Positions 1 to 12,046 of a stretch of 64,000 bases of DNA are shown one piece after another. Every line of letters begins with the position of its first letter. Within the stretch, counting starts at the first letter, position 1. The DNA is from Entoloma clypeatum (lineage: Eukaryota > Basidiomycota > Agaricomycetes > Agaricales > Entolomataceae), in assembly GCA_963565915.1 (NCBI GenBank), contig OY751495.1:3720001-3784000 (forward strand). The letters are read 5' to 3'. The notes below the pieces were generated by a model. That model made no database searches. It was not told the origin of the DNA and was given only the letters and a program-made list of their open reading frames with translations. Position numbers and translations under genes: made by a program.

Positions 1-1495
1 CGCTTCTTTGAAGACTTCACCAGTAACCCATTCAGCACACCAGAAGCCCGACAGGAGGAGCTAAGTCCTCGAGACAGTATCAATTTTACACTCATCCAGC
101 AGTACATCGAATCGGAGATCCGTCGCATCCTACAGCAGGTGCTTGACAAAGAACTAGACAACGACGAGCACCGCCCCCACGGCGAGATAGCAGAGAGCAT
201 CCATCTTGCTCGGCAACACCAGATCGCGCGTTACAACGCCCAACAGAACGAACTCGAAAGCTTTCGCGTTCAAGAAGGACCTCAGACAGGTCGGATCACA
301 GAGATCAGAGAGTTTATCGGTGTCCAGACAACTGTTATCAGAAGATTGATTAGGACGCTCACATCGAGACGTCCCAGAGCCGCATCACCACGTCTTACTC
401 GAGGCAGCAGATCTACGCCCACTTCACCACCGACGAGCAACAGACCGAGTACAACCGTTGGGCACGAAACGAGAGACTTGACCCCTTCTCGCGACCAACA
501 GACTCGCAGGAACAGAGATTCCTTAGAGATTTACAGAGGAAATACTCTGAACGTTTTGCCATCGATTCCGCCGACGAGTCCCCTGATGAATTTACTTTTG
601 ACTCCGCGCAGTCAGATATCGAACAGATGCCTAGAACAGGGACTCATTTTCAATCCTTACCTGTATCCCGAACCCCATCTTCATCCCAACAACCCGACTC
701 CTCTCCTCCTCCGCAGACTTTAAACATGGCAGAAGTTCTGGCTGTACAAACAATGGATACATCCAAGATCATCAAGGATCCTGGGATGTTCAAGGACAGA
801 TATACCTTTGACGAGTGGTGGAAGGCCACCAAATTATACATCAGATTCCAGAAGGGCCTGTCCGACGATCAGAAGATTCTTGCGGTGTTATCCCGCATGA
901 TGGAAGGGTCCGGTAAACACTGGGCCAGCAACAAGTTAGACGACCTTGCCACCGATGGCGAGAACATCACCTGGTTAGGATTCTCAGACGACATCGCTAC
1001 GCGATTCTCTATTGCCAACAAGTCGGCAGCGGCCAAGGCGAGACTCGAAGTCCTGAAACAGGAGAAACACACTGTTGATGAATTCTTGGATGAATTTGAA
1101 GAACTCTTGAAACTGTCAAACCTTGGTGAAGAAACTGGGAAATACATCCTAGAGAAAAATGTCAACCACAGAATCTCTGAACAAGTGGCTAGCAATGGCA
1201 AGACATTACCACTTATGGTGGTCAAGGCAAAGCCATGGAGATTGACAAAGCAGGAGTAGCCCGTTGCTACAACTGTCAGCGCTTTGGTCACCTTGCCAAA
1301 GACTGCAAAGCCCCAAAGAAGAAAGATGGTCGCAAGTGTTTCAACTGCGACCAAGAAGGACATATCGCGCGCAACTGCCGCAAGCCGAAGAAGAACTCTG
1401 GAAAGATTAGGAAGGTGTCTGATGGAGATACCGATGATGATGAAACCACAATCTTAGAAGCCGACGAGAAGGATTTTCCCGAAGGGTCCGATTAA
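1..1495 (+). pseudogene. gag: Gag and nucleocapsid of gypsy copy A
   Basis: Gag is spread over three frames. A frame open from base 1 to 723 has no in-frame ATG. A gag body runs from about 354 to 1259 (ATG at 627 or 726), with the core around 780-1200. A nucleocapsid frame (1235-1495) holds two CCHC zinc knuckles, [14 protein letters not shown] and [14 protein letters not shown]. The frame changes are at the same places in copy B, so they predate A or are bypassed by frameshifting or splicing. Gag packages the element RNA into virus-like particles. The body is not recognisable from motifs alone; the assignment rests on the zinc knuckles and on position before protease. Confidence 0.8.
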
Positions 1496-1536
1496 ACGAC
1501 GCTAAGTCGCGACCCTTATCTATTAAACGGACTTGC

Positions 1537-3349
1537 TTGCCTTGTATGACTGCAGACAATAGAACCTATGTCATCCCTGCCAAGCGAGCCGCTGTGTCAA
1601 CTAAGATTGTGAAGGGAGATAAACCTCCAAAAAGACGAGAGATCAGGCTGTTAGCTCAGCTCAAAACACGACGAGGACCAAAGGTTATCCGACCTGAGGT
1701 TGACAGCAGATGTGAATGCACATGCATCCATCCCAGAATAGTACATGAACAGAACCTCCCCACGCGAGGAATACTGCCCATAACAATTCTAAATGCAGAT
1801 GGATCACCAAATCGACAACAGAAAGCGAGCCAACTTGCCGAAGTTAAACTGGATTTGGGAGCACATCAGGAAACCATGGAAGCAATGGTACTGGACATTG
1901 GGAGAACGGACATGCTCTTGGGACATGACTGGTTGGTACACCACAACCCCACAATCAATTGGACAACCGGCGCGGTAACATTTAACCGCTGCCCAACAAC
2001 CTGTCGAACCAAACACTCAGATTTCAGGGTTAACCTTGATGGTCGCAAACACCGGGTTCGCATGGTTGAGGTGCACGACAAAGATGCACCCAAAAAGTCG
2101 GATCAGAAATGGAAGCCTGGAGACCCTATTTTGGAAGCTGTCACTCCCACACCACCTCCCACAACCAAACGACCCTCATATGTTGAACGATTTGCTCATC
2201 TCTTCGAAAAAGAGAACTTTGATAAGATCCCAAAGGAGAGGGAATGGGACCATGGTATCGAACTTACACCGGACACACCAAAGGAACTAGGGGGAAATAC
2301 ATATTCTATGACACAAAAGGAACAAGAGGAATTGGACGCATTCATTGATGAGGGTCTAGCAACAGGAAAGATCTGCCCATCCAAATCCCCGTATGCCTCC
2401 CCTTGCTTCTTCATCAACAAGAAGGATGGCTCCAAACGATTGGTACAAGATTACCGCATGGTCAATAAATTCACGGTCAAAGACAAGTTCCCACTCCCAT
2501 GAATATCCAATCTCTTGGACATGCTGAAAGATGCAGTCTACCTGAATAAAATGGACATCATGTGGGGCTATAACAATGTCTGGATTAAGGAGGGCGATGA
2601 ATGGAAAGCTGCCTTTCTCACCAGTCGGGGATTGTTTGAACTCAAACATCGCGAAACCTCTCACCGCGCTCACAGGCAGTACGGCATTTACTTGGGGACC
2701 AACAGAGCAGCAAGCTTTTGAAGGTCTCATACAGGCAATTACATCGGCACCAGTCTTGGCATTACCAAAACCAGAGGGACAGTTCAGGGTTGAAACCGAT
2801 GCATCGGGCTATGCAATTGGAGCAGTACTCTCTCAGAAGCAAGACAACAAATGGCACCCCATCGCGTTCTTGTCGCGGACCATGTCCGCGGCCGAACAGA
2901 ATTACAAGATATACGACAAAGAACTCCTGGCAGTCATGGAAGCATTGAAAGATTGGAGACACTATCTGCTCGAAGCCAGGGAACGTTTCGAAATCTTGAC
3001 CGATCACAAGAACCTGGAATATTTCCGTCGTCCTCAAGACCTGAATCAATGACAGCGACACTGGAAAATGAAGTTACAAGATTATGACTTCGAATTACGG
3101 CATGTGCCCGGCAAGACCAATGCGAAAGCAGACATCCTGTCACGCTTACCCTGGTATGAAGCAGAACTCGAACCACAGGACAGTGACCAAATGCTCAAGG
3201 AGGGAGTATTCTTGAAACGGTTGGAATCAGAAGATGTGGTACAAATGGAGATGTTCATGGAGGAACAATTCTTTGAAAGGGGTGAGACATCTGATTCCAT
3301 CAAAATTGGAAACATCACAACCATCGAAAACCCATGGATCGCACGCATC
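1537..3349 (+). pseudogene. pol: Protease, partial RT and RNase H of gypsy copy A
   Basis: The frame 1537-2502 holds an aspartic protease (in B the motif is VDSG; here the Gly is replaced, DSR) and the start of RT, ending in TGA at 2500. The RT palm is missing: at about 2645 the sequence jumps from GLFE to the RNase H-proximal SNIAKPL. Compared with B this is a ~389-bp deletion with 2-bp (AC) microhomology that removes the YMDD box. RNase H ([12 protein letters not shown]) follows in another frame, with a CGA-to-TGA stop at 3050. The segment ends in the integrase linker (NPWIARI) at the copia D insertion. It cannot encode an active enzyme. Confidence 0.9.
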
Positions 3350-3658
3350 TGTTGAAGTTCCACCTGGGTGCTAGCCACAGATGTACTGAGCAACACAGCT
3401 ACAGTGGAAGTAATCTACTCTACCGTTCTAGTCACTTACTTGGTTGGGAAGGGTGAGGCTGGTGAGAGCGGTTGAGGCTGGTAAGAGCGATGGAGCTGGT
3501 TAAGAGTCAAGAGGCAACTTATTGATATTGACAGTTTCCTGGTCTTATATACCGTACTACTGTTTGTACCAACCAAACAAGTATGTAATTGAAGATGTGT
3601 AAAGGTCATGTGATGTAATCTAATCTAATCTAATCTACATGATGGAAAAGTTTCAACA
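3350..3658 (-). repeat. 3' LTR of copia D
   Basis: 309 bp, TG..CA ends, differing from the 5' LTR only near a TAATC tandem (3617-3640), where CACGTGATG and TACGTGATG of the 5' copy read CATGTGATG and TACATGATG here. The next bases, 3659-3665, are a run of C, giving a G-run polypurine tract on the element's strand. Confidence 0.95.
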
Positions 3659-3876
3659 CCCCCCCATATTTAGTACATACTTCTAAATACATCTTACTTT
3701 TTCCCATATAGGTACTCTCTCTTCGTCTAGTTTTTAAGTAATCCAAAGTACGGGATAAACTTGTTGAAGAGGATCTTCCCCAGATTCTTAGTTAAAAGGT
3801 CTGCAGGGTTATTCACTCCTTCAATGAATTCGACCGTAATAATTCCTTCGGATACTTTTTCTCTGACAAAGTGAAA
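3659..3876 (-). other. 3' untranslated tail and polypurine tract of copia D
   Basis: AT-rich stretch between the RNase H stop at 3877 and the 3' LTR. Beyond TGA the frame stays open and reads typical copia RNase H end motifs (FHFVREKVSEG, NPADLLTKNL) to about 3735, so this part was originally coding. The G-run next to the LTR primes plus-strand DNA synthesis. Confidence 0.75.
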
Positions 3877-6634
3877 TCACACGTCGATGTGTTTGGACCG
3901 CTTTTCAGTTACAGGGTTTGATGCGATAAAGACGGAGCCATTGTTATCTCCATAGATCGGGACTGATCTGATCTGCATCCCAAGTTCGGCAAGCATGCTT
4001 CTAAGCCATGTCACTGCGCGACTGCAATCTGATAGCGCCATGTATTCTGCTTCCGTGGAAGAGAGGGCAATGGTTTTCTGCCCTGACGAAACCCATGTTA
4101 CTGCTCCAGACGCCAGCGATATGAAGTAACCAGTAGTGGATTTCCTGGTGTTTTCATCTGACGCCCAATCGGAGTCTGTAAATGCGTAGATCTCTTTCCC
4201 AGAATCGCCATCGTACATGATCGCGTAATCTTTTGTTGCCTTCAAATACCTGCAAATATCCCTAGCCACTTCTAAATGGCATTTGGTAGGGTTTGCGGAG
4301 AATTGGGACATTTTGATCACGGCGAAACAAATGTCGGGTCTTGTCCCGATCATTAAGTACAATAGTGACCCAATGATGGATTGGTACTTGGATCTGAGTT
4401 CCGCATTGGGTTCATCCTCAGACTTCATGGGTTTGTAGCCCGTCGGAAGTGGGGTATGGGTGGCATTGGATTTGCTCATCCCCATACGTGCGAGAATTTT
4501 CTCAAGGTAAGGTACTTGATCAATGAAGATCCTCTTCCCATGTTGCCTCATTTGGATTGAGAGAAATTCCTTTGGTTCCCCATCAGACACTAGGTGACCT
4601 AGGTCCCTACATTCCCATGTTGTCATGAAGGCCTTCTTCCTTTCTAGCATGTATTCCTGGTTTGTGCCAAGAAAAGCAGAGTCATCGACATAAATGACAG
4701 CAATTATGATTTCCCCTTCGGTACTTGTGTGAATGAAAACTCCCGCATCGGAGTGAAGCCGGACAAAACCGAGCTTTTTCATGGAGGAATTGAGTTGCCT
4801 CCACCAGGCTAATGCAGCCTGCTTGAGTCCGTATAGGGCTTTGTATAGTCGGTACACGAGGTGTTCTTTCCCTTTTACTATGTAGCCCTCAGGCTGTCGC
4901 ATGTAAATTACCTCACGGAGTGTTCCATAGAGGAAGGCTGATGAGACGTCCAAGAGTGTCATGAACCACCCTTCAAGGGCTGTCAATGCCAGAATCAACC
5001 GGACAGTCTCGTACCTCACTACTGGTGAGAAGATCTGATCAAATTTGATCCCTTCCACCTGTGAGAAGCCTTTTGCAACGAGGCGTCCTTTCAGACGCCC
5101 ATCGGATTTTTCATTGTAAACCCATTTGTTCTTTAGAGCTTTCCTCCCTGTGGGTAGGGGTACTAACTCCGTGATCACCCCGCGGCTTTTGAGCATGTCT
5201 AGCTCTTTTTGTTCTGCCGCATACCAATCTTCTTTGTTTGGAAGAGGGTATATGTCTTTGTGTGACATTTCGATGATGCCCACTTGGATAGAGATTGCCT
5301 CCATTAGGAGATCATTCATCCATGCCGATTGACCGCCTAATCTACGTCTTTGATCCATTTTTTCAAGATCAGAAGCAGGGGTGTCTTCCCCATAGATGCT
5401 ACCTGGCATTCTCCGAACTCGTCGTTCCCTGATCGGTCGATCTGGTACTTGTTCGGGTTCTGGAGTGGGTACTTGTGGCTCGTCATCGGGCTCGCTAAGC
5501 GGCAGATCATTGTCTGATTCAGGGTGATCCTGTCCAGTAGGAACAGGGTCATGAGGTGTTTCGTTATGACTGTCATTGTCATCATTTCCGGGGATGAGGT
5601 TCTCAAACTCATCAGCCAGTTCTGGGTTTTCCATTTCTGGATGGTTTTCTGGCAAAGGATCGATGTGGCATCTAGGGTGCTTGCTTTTATCAAAGATAGC
5701 TTTCCCACCCATGAAAATTGTATTAGTCTCAGGATCCATGAAACGGTATCCTTTGACCCCTGGCTTTGATCCGAGATAAATCATCAATTGTGATCTGGAT
5801 TCCAGGGAGTTTTTCCGTTTCTCTTTTGGGATATATACATATGCCTGGCATCCGAATACTCTGACACTTGACATGTCGGGGATCTCATTAGTCACCCTGG
5901 AGTAAGGGGTTTTCCATTCAAGACGCTGCATGGGGGTTCTGTTGTAGAGGAACGCTGCATGTTCCAAACAGAATTCCCACCACATAGGTGGTAAACACGC
6001 GTCGAAGCGCAAGGCCTGAGATTTTTCCCATAGAATTTGATTGATCCTTTCTGCTCTACCATTCTGCTGATGCTGATATGGGAGCGTGATGTCGATCAGA
6101 ATTCCATGACCGGCAAGTACATCCTTGTATTCGTCGAACTCTCCACCTCCATCAACTCGCCACTTTCTAGGGGTAGCAGCGAACTGATTCTGGATCATCG
6201 CAAGAAATTGTCTCAGTGCCGTGACGGCATCAGACTTCTTTCTAAGCAAGACGACCCAGACATGGGATGAAAAATCGTCCAGAAACGTAAGGAAATATTT
6301 ATATTTGTGGTATGATGCCGTGGATATCTGTTTGAGATCAGAATGGATCAGATCAAAGGTTTTTGTTGCCCTTGTTATCGAATTGGGATACGACTGATTA
6401 GGCATTTTCCCTTTGAGGCAGCCTGTGCAACTTTCCTGTGATTTCTCACGTACTAGTGTTTCAGGTACCCCTTTGGTACTGGTGGGAATCTTTCGGAGTG
6501 CTTGATCATTTGGGTGACCAAGACGCTTGTGCCATGTTTCGACAGTGATTTCGCTCGAGATCGCATGGATCTGGTCATAGCGTATTTCAGTGTCTAACCA
6601 GTAAATGGTTTGACCAAGGATGTGGGGCGAAAAC
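3877..6634 (-). pseudogene. pol: Integrase, RT and RNase H of copia D
   Basis: Minus-strand pol half, open from the gypsy B insertion. It begins with the GAG_pre-integrase zinc region (TWHKRLGHPND, CTGCLKGKMP). Then come the integrase core (LIHSDLKQ; DGGGEFDEYK; QQNGRAERIN), RT (NKWVYNEKSDGRLKGR; LLDVSSAFLYG; catalytic VIYVDD) and RNase H (AFTDSDWASDENTRKSTTGY; SSTEAEYMALSDC). The frame ends at TGA 3877 where the family has Arg after HIDV, a CGA-to-TGA change that cuts the RNase H tail. All catalytic boxes look intact, so the element decayed recently. Confidence 0.92.
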
Positions 6635-7004
6635 TGTTATGCGTAACAAACCGTCCCAAGGTTCGGGCAGAGTATGCAGGAAGATGGAAAGGCAAAGAGC
6701 AATGTGATTGCTAAATCTAAGGAATGTAGCTATGGTACATGAGGTTTATATAGTACTGACTATGAGCGGTAGCGAATGAGTCAGTAACTGCGGAAGGCAG
6801 TGCGCATGAGTAAGGCGACTGCGGAAGGCTATGCACTAATGAGTAAGCTGACTGCGGAATGAGTCAGACAGCTGCGGAAAGCGAGTCAGCACGGGAGCGA
6901 AGTATACTAAAGGAAATAAAGTATAATACAATATGTGTAAGCGGGGGCCGATGAGTAAAAGTGAAAAAGTAAGCGTATACGTCCGTAGTCGTTAGTCCGT
7001 AACA
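6635..7004 (-). repeat. 3' LTR of gypsy B
   Basis: 370 bp, TGTTA..TAACA ends. The adjoining 7005-7017 reads GAGGAGGGGAACA on the element strand, a polypurine tract. U3 contains several imperfect 'ctgactca' and 'ttccgcagt' repeats, candidate enhancer-like modules. Confidence 0.95.
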
Positions 7005-7041
7005 TGTTCCCCTCCTCAAGGTCTGTGTCCTCACAGACTAC

Positions 7042-7410
7042 CTACTCCCATCCATCGTTGCCATTTGGATCGGCCCAGGCAGGGTCAACTCGGTTACCCC
7101 AATCCTTTATCAGTTCATCGTTTACCGCCGTGGCAAACTCTAAACCTCGAACGGCGAGGCGAAGGCGTCAATTCTTGACAGCAAGGGTGTTGGTATAGTT
7201 TTTGAGGATGAGCTTCTCCTCAGCGGTGGGGGCGGTTGGTAAATCGGAGAGGGTATGAAGGCGGATATGCATCTGCTGGTGGAGGATGTCGGCGACGGAG
7301 GTTTCGAGCGCATGGATCTGGTCGCGCATGGAGAGCGCTTCACCGATGAGGGTGGTGATGGTGGGGTTGATATCGGAAGCATCGGTGGAGGTGGCGGTGA
7401 TGTTGGACAT
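7042..7410 (-). CDS. Accessory ORF downstream of pol, gypsy B
   Basis: An 80-codon ATG frame (7410-7168) between the pol stop and the polypurine tract. Its partner in copy A (17217-17588) aligns without gaps over all 80 codons at about 51 of 80 identities, many changes being conservative. The most conserved core is RDQIHALETS, a predicted helix. The frame ends in TGA followed by C, yet similarity continues in frame for about 42 further codons (RLRLAVRGLEFA against RIRLAIKGLELA) to TAG at 7042. I recognise no family. A protein under selection, perhaps made partly by UGA readthrough, fits best; a small spliced intron is an alternative. Confidence 0.65.
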
Positions 7411-7527
7411 GGCAGAAATGATGTTTAAAAGGTATAAGAAGAACAGCGTGTTGGGCGAGAAGAGTTGGAGCGGGGAACTCGATGTGACAGAAGTCGATGT
7501 GGAAAATGGTTCTCAAATTTTGTTCTT

Positions 7528-10500
7528 TTATCGTGGACGCAATGGATTTTGCCGATGAAAATCTCGGATCAAGTCTTGAGCATTCTGAACATTAGTCCGA
7601 GGTTCCCACGTGTTCTCTTCTGGGCCATACCCTTCCCATTGGACAAGGTACTGGATCTTTCCACGGAATTTCCGAGAGTCCAGGATCGTGGAGACATGGT
7701 ATTCTTCTCGTCCTTCGACGATGATCGGATCAGGGGCTGGCTTCTTTTTCTGAATGGCATACTTCGGGGTTTCGTATGGCGATAACAGGGTCTCGTTGAA
7801 CACAGGGTGGATCATCTTCCAGGTTTTGGGAAGATCAAGACGGTATGCGCTAGCTCCTTTCTTCTCTAGGACTTTGAACGGTCTGTGTCGGAGGGCATCA
7901 AGTTTCTTTGAGGGACGATCAGTCCTGATGTTAGTCCCTTCCAGCCACACCTTGTCTCCGATGCGGTAATTCCGAGACGGGCTTCGTCGTGTGTCAACTG
8001 TCTTCTTCATCTGATCCTGGGCCTGTTTCAGTGCTGCGTTGGCTTCTTCTCGTGCCTGTTTGAGTTTTTTCAAGAAGTCGTTTGCCGCTGGATTGGTGTC
8101 TTCCAACACAAGTTCTCCCTTCCAAGGATGCAGACCATAGTTGAGATAGAATGGTGTGTACTTTGTCGCTTGATGTTCTTTGTCATTGTACTGGAATTCT
8201 GCGATTGCGATCCATTCCGCCCAATCATCTTGTAGATGGTTGACAAAGTTTCGTAAGAACACCTCGGTTTCCTGATGCGATCGTTCGGCTTGTCCATCAG
8301 TTTGTGGATGGTACGCAGTGGACAGGTTTCTCTTGATTCCCAACATGCGGCAAAGTATTTCCATGAACTTCGCGGCGAACTGTGGTCCTCTGTCGCTAAT
8401 GATCTTCTTAGGGATCCCATGAAGCTTCCATATCTGGTCCTGATAGATCTTGGCTAATCCTTCAGCCGATAGTTCCACGGTTGTTGGGATGAGATGAAGC
8501 ATCTTTGAATGTCTGTCCGTGATGACCAGAATTGCGTTCTTCCCATCAGATTCTGGTATCGGTCCCACGACGTCAATCCCTATGTCTTCCCATGGTTGAC
8601 TTGGCGCGGCGTTAGGGTGTAGAGGGGCGTGTCTCCTTTGGCGGCTGATCTTGTTACGTTGACAGGTGTCACAACCTTTCACATACTTCTTTACGTCATG
8701 TAGGATGGTGGGCCACCAATAGGTGCGAGTGAGGAGTTCATGTGTTCGATATTGTCCTGGATGTCCTGCCACTGGTGCGTCGTGCGCTTCAAACATCAGT
8801 TCTTGGCACAATTGTGGGTCTGGTGGAACATAGACTCGTTCTCCTGCGTAGGTGATGCCATTTTCCTGCTGGTACCAGTGAGGATTCTTCTTCAGACCCT
8901 GGGCTACTTCTGTCTCCATGCGATTTGAGGCCTTGATACGTGCGATCCATGGGTTTTCGATGGTTGTGATGTTTCCAATTTTGATGGAATCAGATGTTTC
9001 ACCCCCTTCAAAGAATTGTTCCTCCGTGAACATCTCCATTTGTATCACATCTTCTGATTCCAATCGTTTCAAAAATAGCCCCTCCTTGAGCATTTGGTCG
9101 CTGTCCTGCGGCTCGAGTTCCGTCTCATACCAGGGTAAACGTGACAGGATGTCTGCTTTCGCGTTTGTCTTCCCAGGTACATGTCGCAATTCGAAGTCAT
9201 AGTCTTGTAACTTCATCTTCCAGCGCCTCTGTCGTTGGTTTAGGTCCTGAGGACGCCGGAAATACTCCAGGTTTTTGTGATCAGTTAAGATCTCGAAACG
9301 TTCCTTGGCTTCAAGTAGATAATGTCGCCAGTCCTTCAGTGCTTCCATGACTGCCAAGAGTTCCTTGTCATATATCTCGTAATTCTGTTCGGCCGCGGAC
9401 ATGGTCCGCGACAAGAACGCGATAGGATGCCACTTGTCGTCTTGTTTCTGTGAAAGTACCGCTCCAATCGCATAACCCGATGCATCGGTTTCGACTCTGA
9501 ACTGTCCGTCCGGTTTGGGCAATGCCAAGACTGGTGCCGTCGTGATTGCCCGTATGAGACCTTCAAATGCTTCTTGCGCCGCTGGTCCCCATGTGAATGC
9601 TGTATTTCCCGTAAGTGTTGTGAGTGGCTTTGCGATGTTTGAGTACCCTTCAATGAAGCGTCGATAAAAATTGGCAAATCCCAGGAACCTCTGGACTTCC
9701 TTTTTTGATGTGGGTACTCGCCAGTTCCGGATTGTGTCCACTTTTTCAGTTTCCATCTCAACACGTCCTTCTCCAACAACATATCCCAATATGGGGCATT
9801 TTGTTACTTCCCAAAGACACTTCTTTTCCTTTAGGAACAGGTCATTGTCTGACAGGATCTGCAACATCTCTTCGGTGTTCCGGGCGAGTTCTTCCTTGGT
9901 TTTACCAATAACCACTATGTCATCCATGTAAATCACACAGATGTGCCGACGGATCTGATCCCTGAATAGGCTGGCCATCATCTGAGAGAATGTTCCCGGG
10001 GAGTTGCAGAGACTGAAAAACATGACCAATGGTTCAAACAATCCTCGGCTGGTCAGGAAGGCGGCTTTCCATTCGTCACCCTTCTTGATCCGCACGTTAT
10101 TGTATCCCCACATGATGTCCATTTTGTTGAAGTAGACTGCGTCCTTCAATACATCCAAGAGGTCGTTGATGAGTGGGAGTGGGAATTTGTCCTTAACCGT
10201 GAATTTATTGACCGTGCGATAATCCTGTACCAATCGTTTGGAACCGTCTTTCTTGTTAATGAAGAAGCAGGGTGATGCATAAGGGGATTTGGACAGTCGG
10301 ATCTTTCCGGTTGCCAGGCCTTCATCGATGAATTCGTCCAGTTCTTCTTGCTCCTTTTGGGTCATAGGATACGTGTTTCCTCCTAGCTCCTTTGGTGCAT
10401 CCGGTGTAAGTTCGATGCCATGGTCCCATTCTCTTTCCTTTGGGATCTTGTCAAAGTTTTCTTTTTCAAAGAGATGGGCAAAACGTTCAACGTATGAGGG

Positions 10501-11136
10501 TCGTTTGGTTGTGGGAGGTGGTGTGGGAGTAACTGCTTCCAATATGGGGTCTCTGGGCTTCCATTTCTGATCTGATTTCTTGGGCGCGTCCTTGTCTCGT
10601 ACTTCCACCATGCGAACCCGATGTTTGCGACCATTAAGGTTAACCCTGAAATCCGAGTGTTTGGTTTGACATGTTGATGGGCACCGGTTGAATGTTACAG
10701 CGCCGGTCGTCCAATTGATTGTGGGGTTGTGGTGTACCAACCAGTCATGTCCCAAAAGCATGTCCGTTCTCCCAATGTCCAATACCATTGCTTCCATGGT
10801 TTCCTGGTGTGTTCCTAAGTCCAGCTTGACTTCGGCAAGTTTTTCTGCTTTCTGTTGTCGGTTCGGCGATCCATCCGCATTTAGGATTGATATGGGCTTT
10901 ATTCCACATGTGGGAAGGTTCTGTTCGCGTACTATTCTGGGATGGATACATGTGCGTTCACATCCGCTATCAACCTCGGGTTGAATGGCCTTTGGTCCTC
11001 GTCGTGTTTTGATCTGAGCTTGCAGCTTGATCTCTCGTCGTTTCGGAGGTTTATCTCCCTTGACAATCTTAGTTGACGCAACGGCTCGCTTTGCAGGGAT
11101 AACATAAGTTATATTGTCTGTAGCTGCACCAGGCAA
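7528..11136 (-). CDS. pol: Gypsy B Pol: protease, RT, RNase H, integrase, chromodomain
   Basis: One uninterrupted 1202-codon frame. Protease DSG at residues 56-58. RT about 270-450 with YMDD at 403-406. RNase H about 545-665 ([10 protein letters not shown]). Integrase zinc domain H785, H792, C822, C825. Integrase core D855, D915 (IISDRGPQF), E951 (QTDGQAERS), spacing DD35E. GPY/F-like C-terminal region about 1060-1115. Chromodomain about 1145-1195 ([17 protein letters not shown]). This is the order of the Tf1/sushi chromoviruses; the chromodomain tethers integration to modified chromatin. It lies in a different frame from the nucleocapsid, separated by a stop and about 40 bp. All catalytic residues are present. 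Confidence 0.97.
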   Translation of the reverse strand: MPGAATDNITYVIPAKRAVASTKIVKGDKPPKRREIKLQAQIKTRRGPKAIQPEVDSGCERTCIHPRIVREQNLPTCGIKPISILNADGSPNRQQKAEKLAEVKLDLGTHQETMEAMVLDIGRTDMLLGHDWLVHHNPTINWTTGAVTFNRCPSTCQTKHSDFRVNLNGRKHRVRMVEVRDKDAPKKSDQKWKPRDPILEAVTPTPPPTTKRPSYVERFAHLFEKENFDKIPKEREWDHGIELTPDAPKELGGNTYPMTQKEQEELDEFIDEGLATGKIRLSKSPYASPCFFINKKDGSKRLVQDYRTVNKFTVKDKFPLPLINDLLDVLKDAVYFNKMDIMWGYNNVRIKKGDEWKAAFLTSRGLFEPLVMFFSLCNSPGTFSQMMASLFRDQIRRHICVIYMDDIVVIGKTKEELARNTEEMLQILSDNDLFLKEKKCLWEVTKCPILGYVVGEGRVEMETEKVDTIRNWRVPTSKKEVQRFLGFANFYRRFIEGYSNIAKPLTTLTGNTAFTWGPAAQEAFEGLIRAITTAPVLALPKPDGQFRVETDASGYAIGAVLSQKQDDKWHPIAFLSRTMSAAEQNYEIYDKELLAVMEALKDWRHYLLEAKERFEILTDHKNLEYFRRPQDLNQRQRRWKMKLQDYDFELRHVPGKTNAKADILSRLPWYETELEPQDSDQMLKEGLFLKRLESEDVIQMEMFTEEQFFEGGETSDSIKIGNITTIENPWIARIKASNRMETEVAQGLKKNPHWYQQENGITYAGERVYVPPDPQLCQELMFEAHDAPVAGHPGQYRTHELLTRTYWWPTILHDVKKYVKGCDTCQRNKISRQRRHAPLHPNAAPSQPWEDIGIDVVGPIPESDGKNAILVITDRHSKMLHLIPTTVELSAEGLAKIYQDQIWKLHGIPKKIISDRGPQFAAKFMEILCRMLGIKRNLSTAYHPQTDGQAERSHQETEVFLRNFVNHLQDDWAEWIAIAEFQYNDKEHQATKYTPFYLNYGLHPWKGELVLEDTNPAANDFLKKLKQAREEANAALKQAQDQMKKTVDTRRSPSRNYRIGDKVWLEGTNIRTDRPSKKLDALRHRPFKVLEKKGASAYRLDLPKTWKMIHPVFNETLLSPYETPKYAIQKKKPAPDPIIVEGREEYHVSTILDSRKFRGKIQYLVQWEGYGPEENTWEPRTNVQNAQDLIRDFHRQNPLRPR

Positions 11137-11177
11137 GCGAGTTCGTTTAATGGATAAGGGTCGCGACTTAGCGTCGT

Positions 11178-11438
11178 TTAATCGGACCCTTCGGGAAAAT
11201 CCTTCTCATCGGTCTCTATGGTGATGGTTTCATCATCATCGGTATCTCCATCAGACACCTTCCTAATCTTTCCAGAGTTCTTCTTCGGCTTGCGGCAGTT
11301 GCGCGCGATATGTCCTTCTTGGTCACAGTTGAAACACTTGCGACCATCTTTCTTCTTTGGGGCTTTGCAGTCTTTGGCAAGGTGACCAAAGCGCTGACAG
11401 TTGTAGCAACGGGCTACTCCTGCTTTGTCAATCTCCAT
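11178..11438 (-). CDS. Nucleocapsid frame of gypsy B, two CCHC knuckles
   Basis: An 86-codon frame with [14 protein letters not shown] and [14 protein letters not shown] followed by an acidic tail. It overlaps the end of the gag body by 25 bp in another frame, exactly as in copy A. As the zinc knuckles are normally the C-terminal domain of Gag, they are probably joined to gag by -1 frameshifting or an unseen intron. The ATG may be internal to the natural protein. Confidence 0.8.
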   Translation of the reverse strand: MEIDKAGVARCYNCQRFGHLAKDCKAPKKKDGRKCFNCDQEGHIARNCRKPKKNSGKIRKVSDGDTDDDETITIETDEKDFPEGSD

Positions 11439-12046
11439 GGCTTTGCCTTGACCACCATAAGTGGTAATGTCTTGCCATTGCTAGCCACTTGTTCAGAGAT
11501 TCTGTGGTTGACATTTTTCTCTAGGATGTATTTCCCAGTTTCTTCACCAAGGTTTGACAGTTTCAAGAGTTCTTCAAATTCATCCAAGAATTCATCAACA
11601 GTGTGTTTCTCCTGTTTCAGGACTTCGAGTCTCGCCTTGGCCGCTGCCGACTTGTTGGCAATAGAGAATCGCGTAGCGATGTCGTCTGAGAATCCTAACC
11701 AGGTGATGTTCTCGCCATCGGTGGCAAGGTCGTCTAACTTGTTGCTGGCCCAGTGTTTACTGGACCCTTCCATCATGCGGGATAACACCGCAAGAATCTT
11801 CTGATCGTCGGACAGGCCCTTCTGGAATCTGATGTATAATTTGGTGGCTTTCCACCACTCGTCGAAGGTGTGTCTGTCTTTGAACATCCCAGGATCTTTG
11901 ATGATCTTGGATGTATCCATTGTTTGTACTGTCGGTGCTTCTGCCATGTCTAGAACCTGCGGAGGAGGAGAGGAGTCGGGTTGTTGGGATGAAGATGGGG
12001 TTCGGGATACAGGTAAGGATTGAAAATGAGTCCCTGTTCTAGGCAT
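11414..12046 (-). CDS. gag: Gag body of gypsy B
   Basis: A 210-codon frame; a second ATG at 11947 (MAEAPTVQT) is as good a start. The core (FKDRHTFDEWWKATKLYI to the C-terminal helices) is almost identical to copy A. Upstream, this frame is open to about 12320, and a second frame is open from there to about 12730 but lacks ATG in both copies. Whether the upstream leader is translated is undecided. The product should form the virus-like particle shell. Confidence 0.75.
   Translation of the reverse strand: MPRTGTHFQSLPVSRTPSSSQQPDSSPPPQVLDMAEAPTVQTMDTSKIIKDPGMFKDRHTFDEWWKATKLYIRFQKGLSDDQKILAVLSRMMEGSSKHWASNKLDDLATDGENITWLGFSDDIATRFSIANKSAAAKARLEVLKQEKHTVDEFLDEFEELLKLSNLGEETGKYILEKNVNHRISEQVASNGKTLPLMVVKAKPWRLTKQE

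Larger units (their letters stand above)
1..3349 (+). mobile_element. Ty3/gypsy chromovirus copy A, 5' segment
   Basis: This is the 5' part of a degenerate gypsy element whose 5' LTR lies just outside the window: base 1 aligns with intact copy B about 65 bp inside B's LTR. It carries gag, zinc-knuckle, protease, part of RT and RNase H, then stops at GCATC (3345-3349), where copia D begins. The reading frame resumes at 15682 after the same GCATC, so A was split by D. A is nearly identical to B over gag but has lost about 389 bp of RT and has many stops. Confidence 0.93.

Noticed and set aside
869..1363. 164-codon antisense frame over gag, present in both A (869-1363) and B (11310-11804)
   Set aside because: It mirrors the conserved gag coding strand; its conservation follows from gag being nearly identical in the copies.
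3617..3640. TAATC tandem in copia D LTR as a CRISPR-like or regulatory array
   Set aside because: It is a four-unit 5-bp microsatellite inside an LTR of a eukaryotic element, without spacers.
7140..7382. Second 80-codon minus frame overlapping the accessory ORF
   Set aside because: It is in another frame, Pro/Ser-rich, and has no counterpart of equal quality in copy A; the ATG frame from 7410 is the conserved one.
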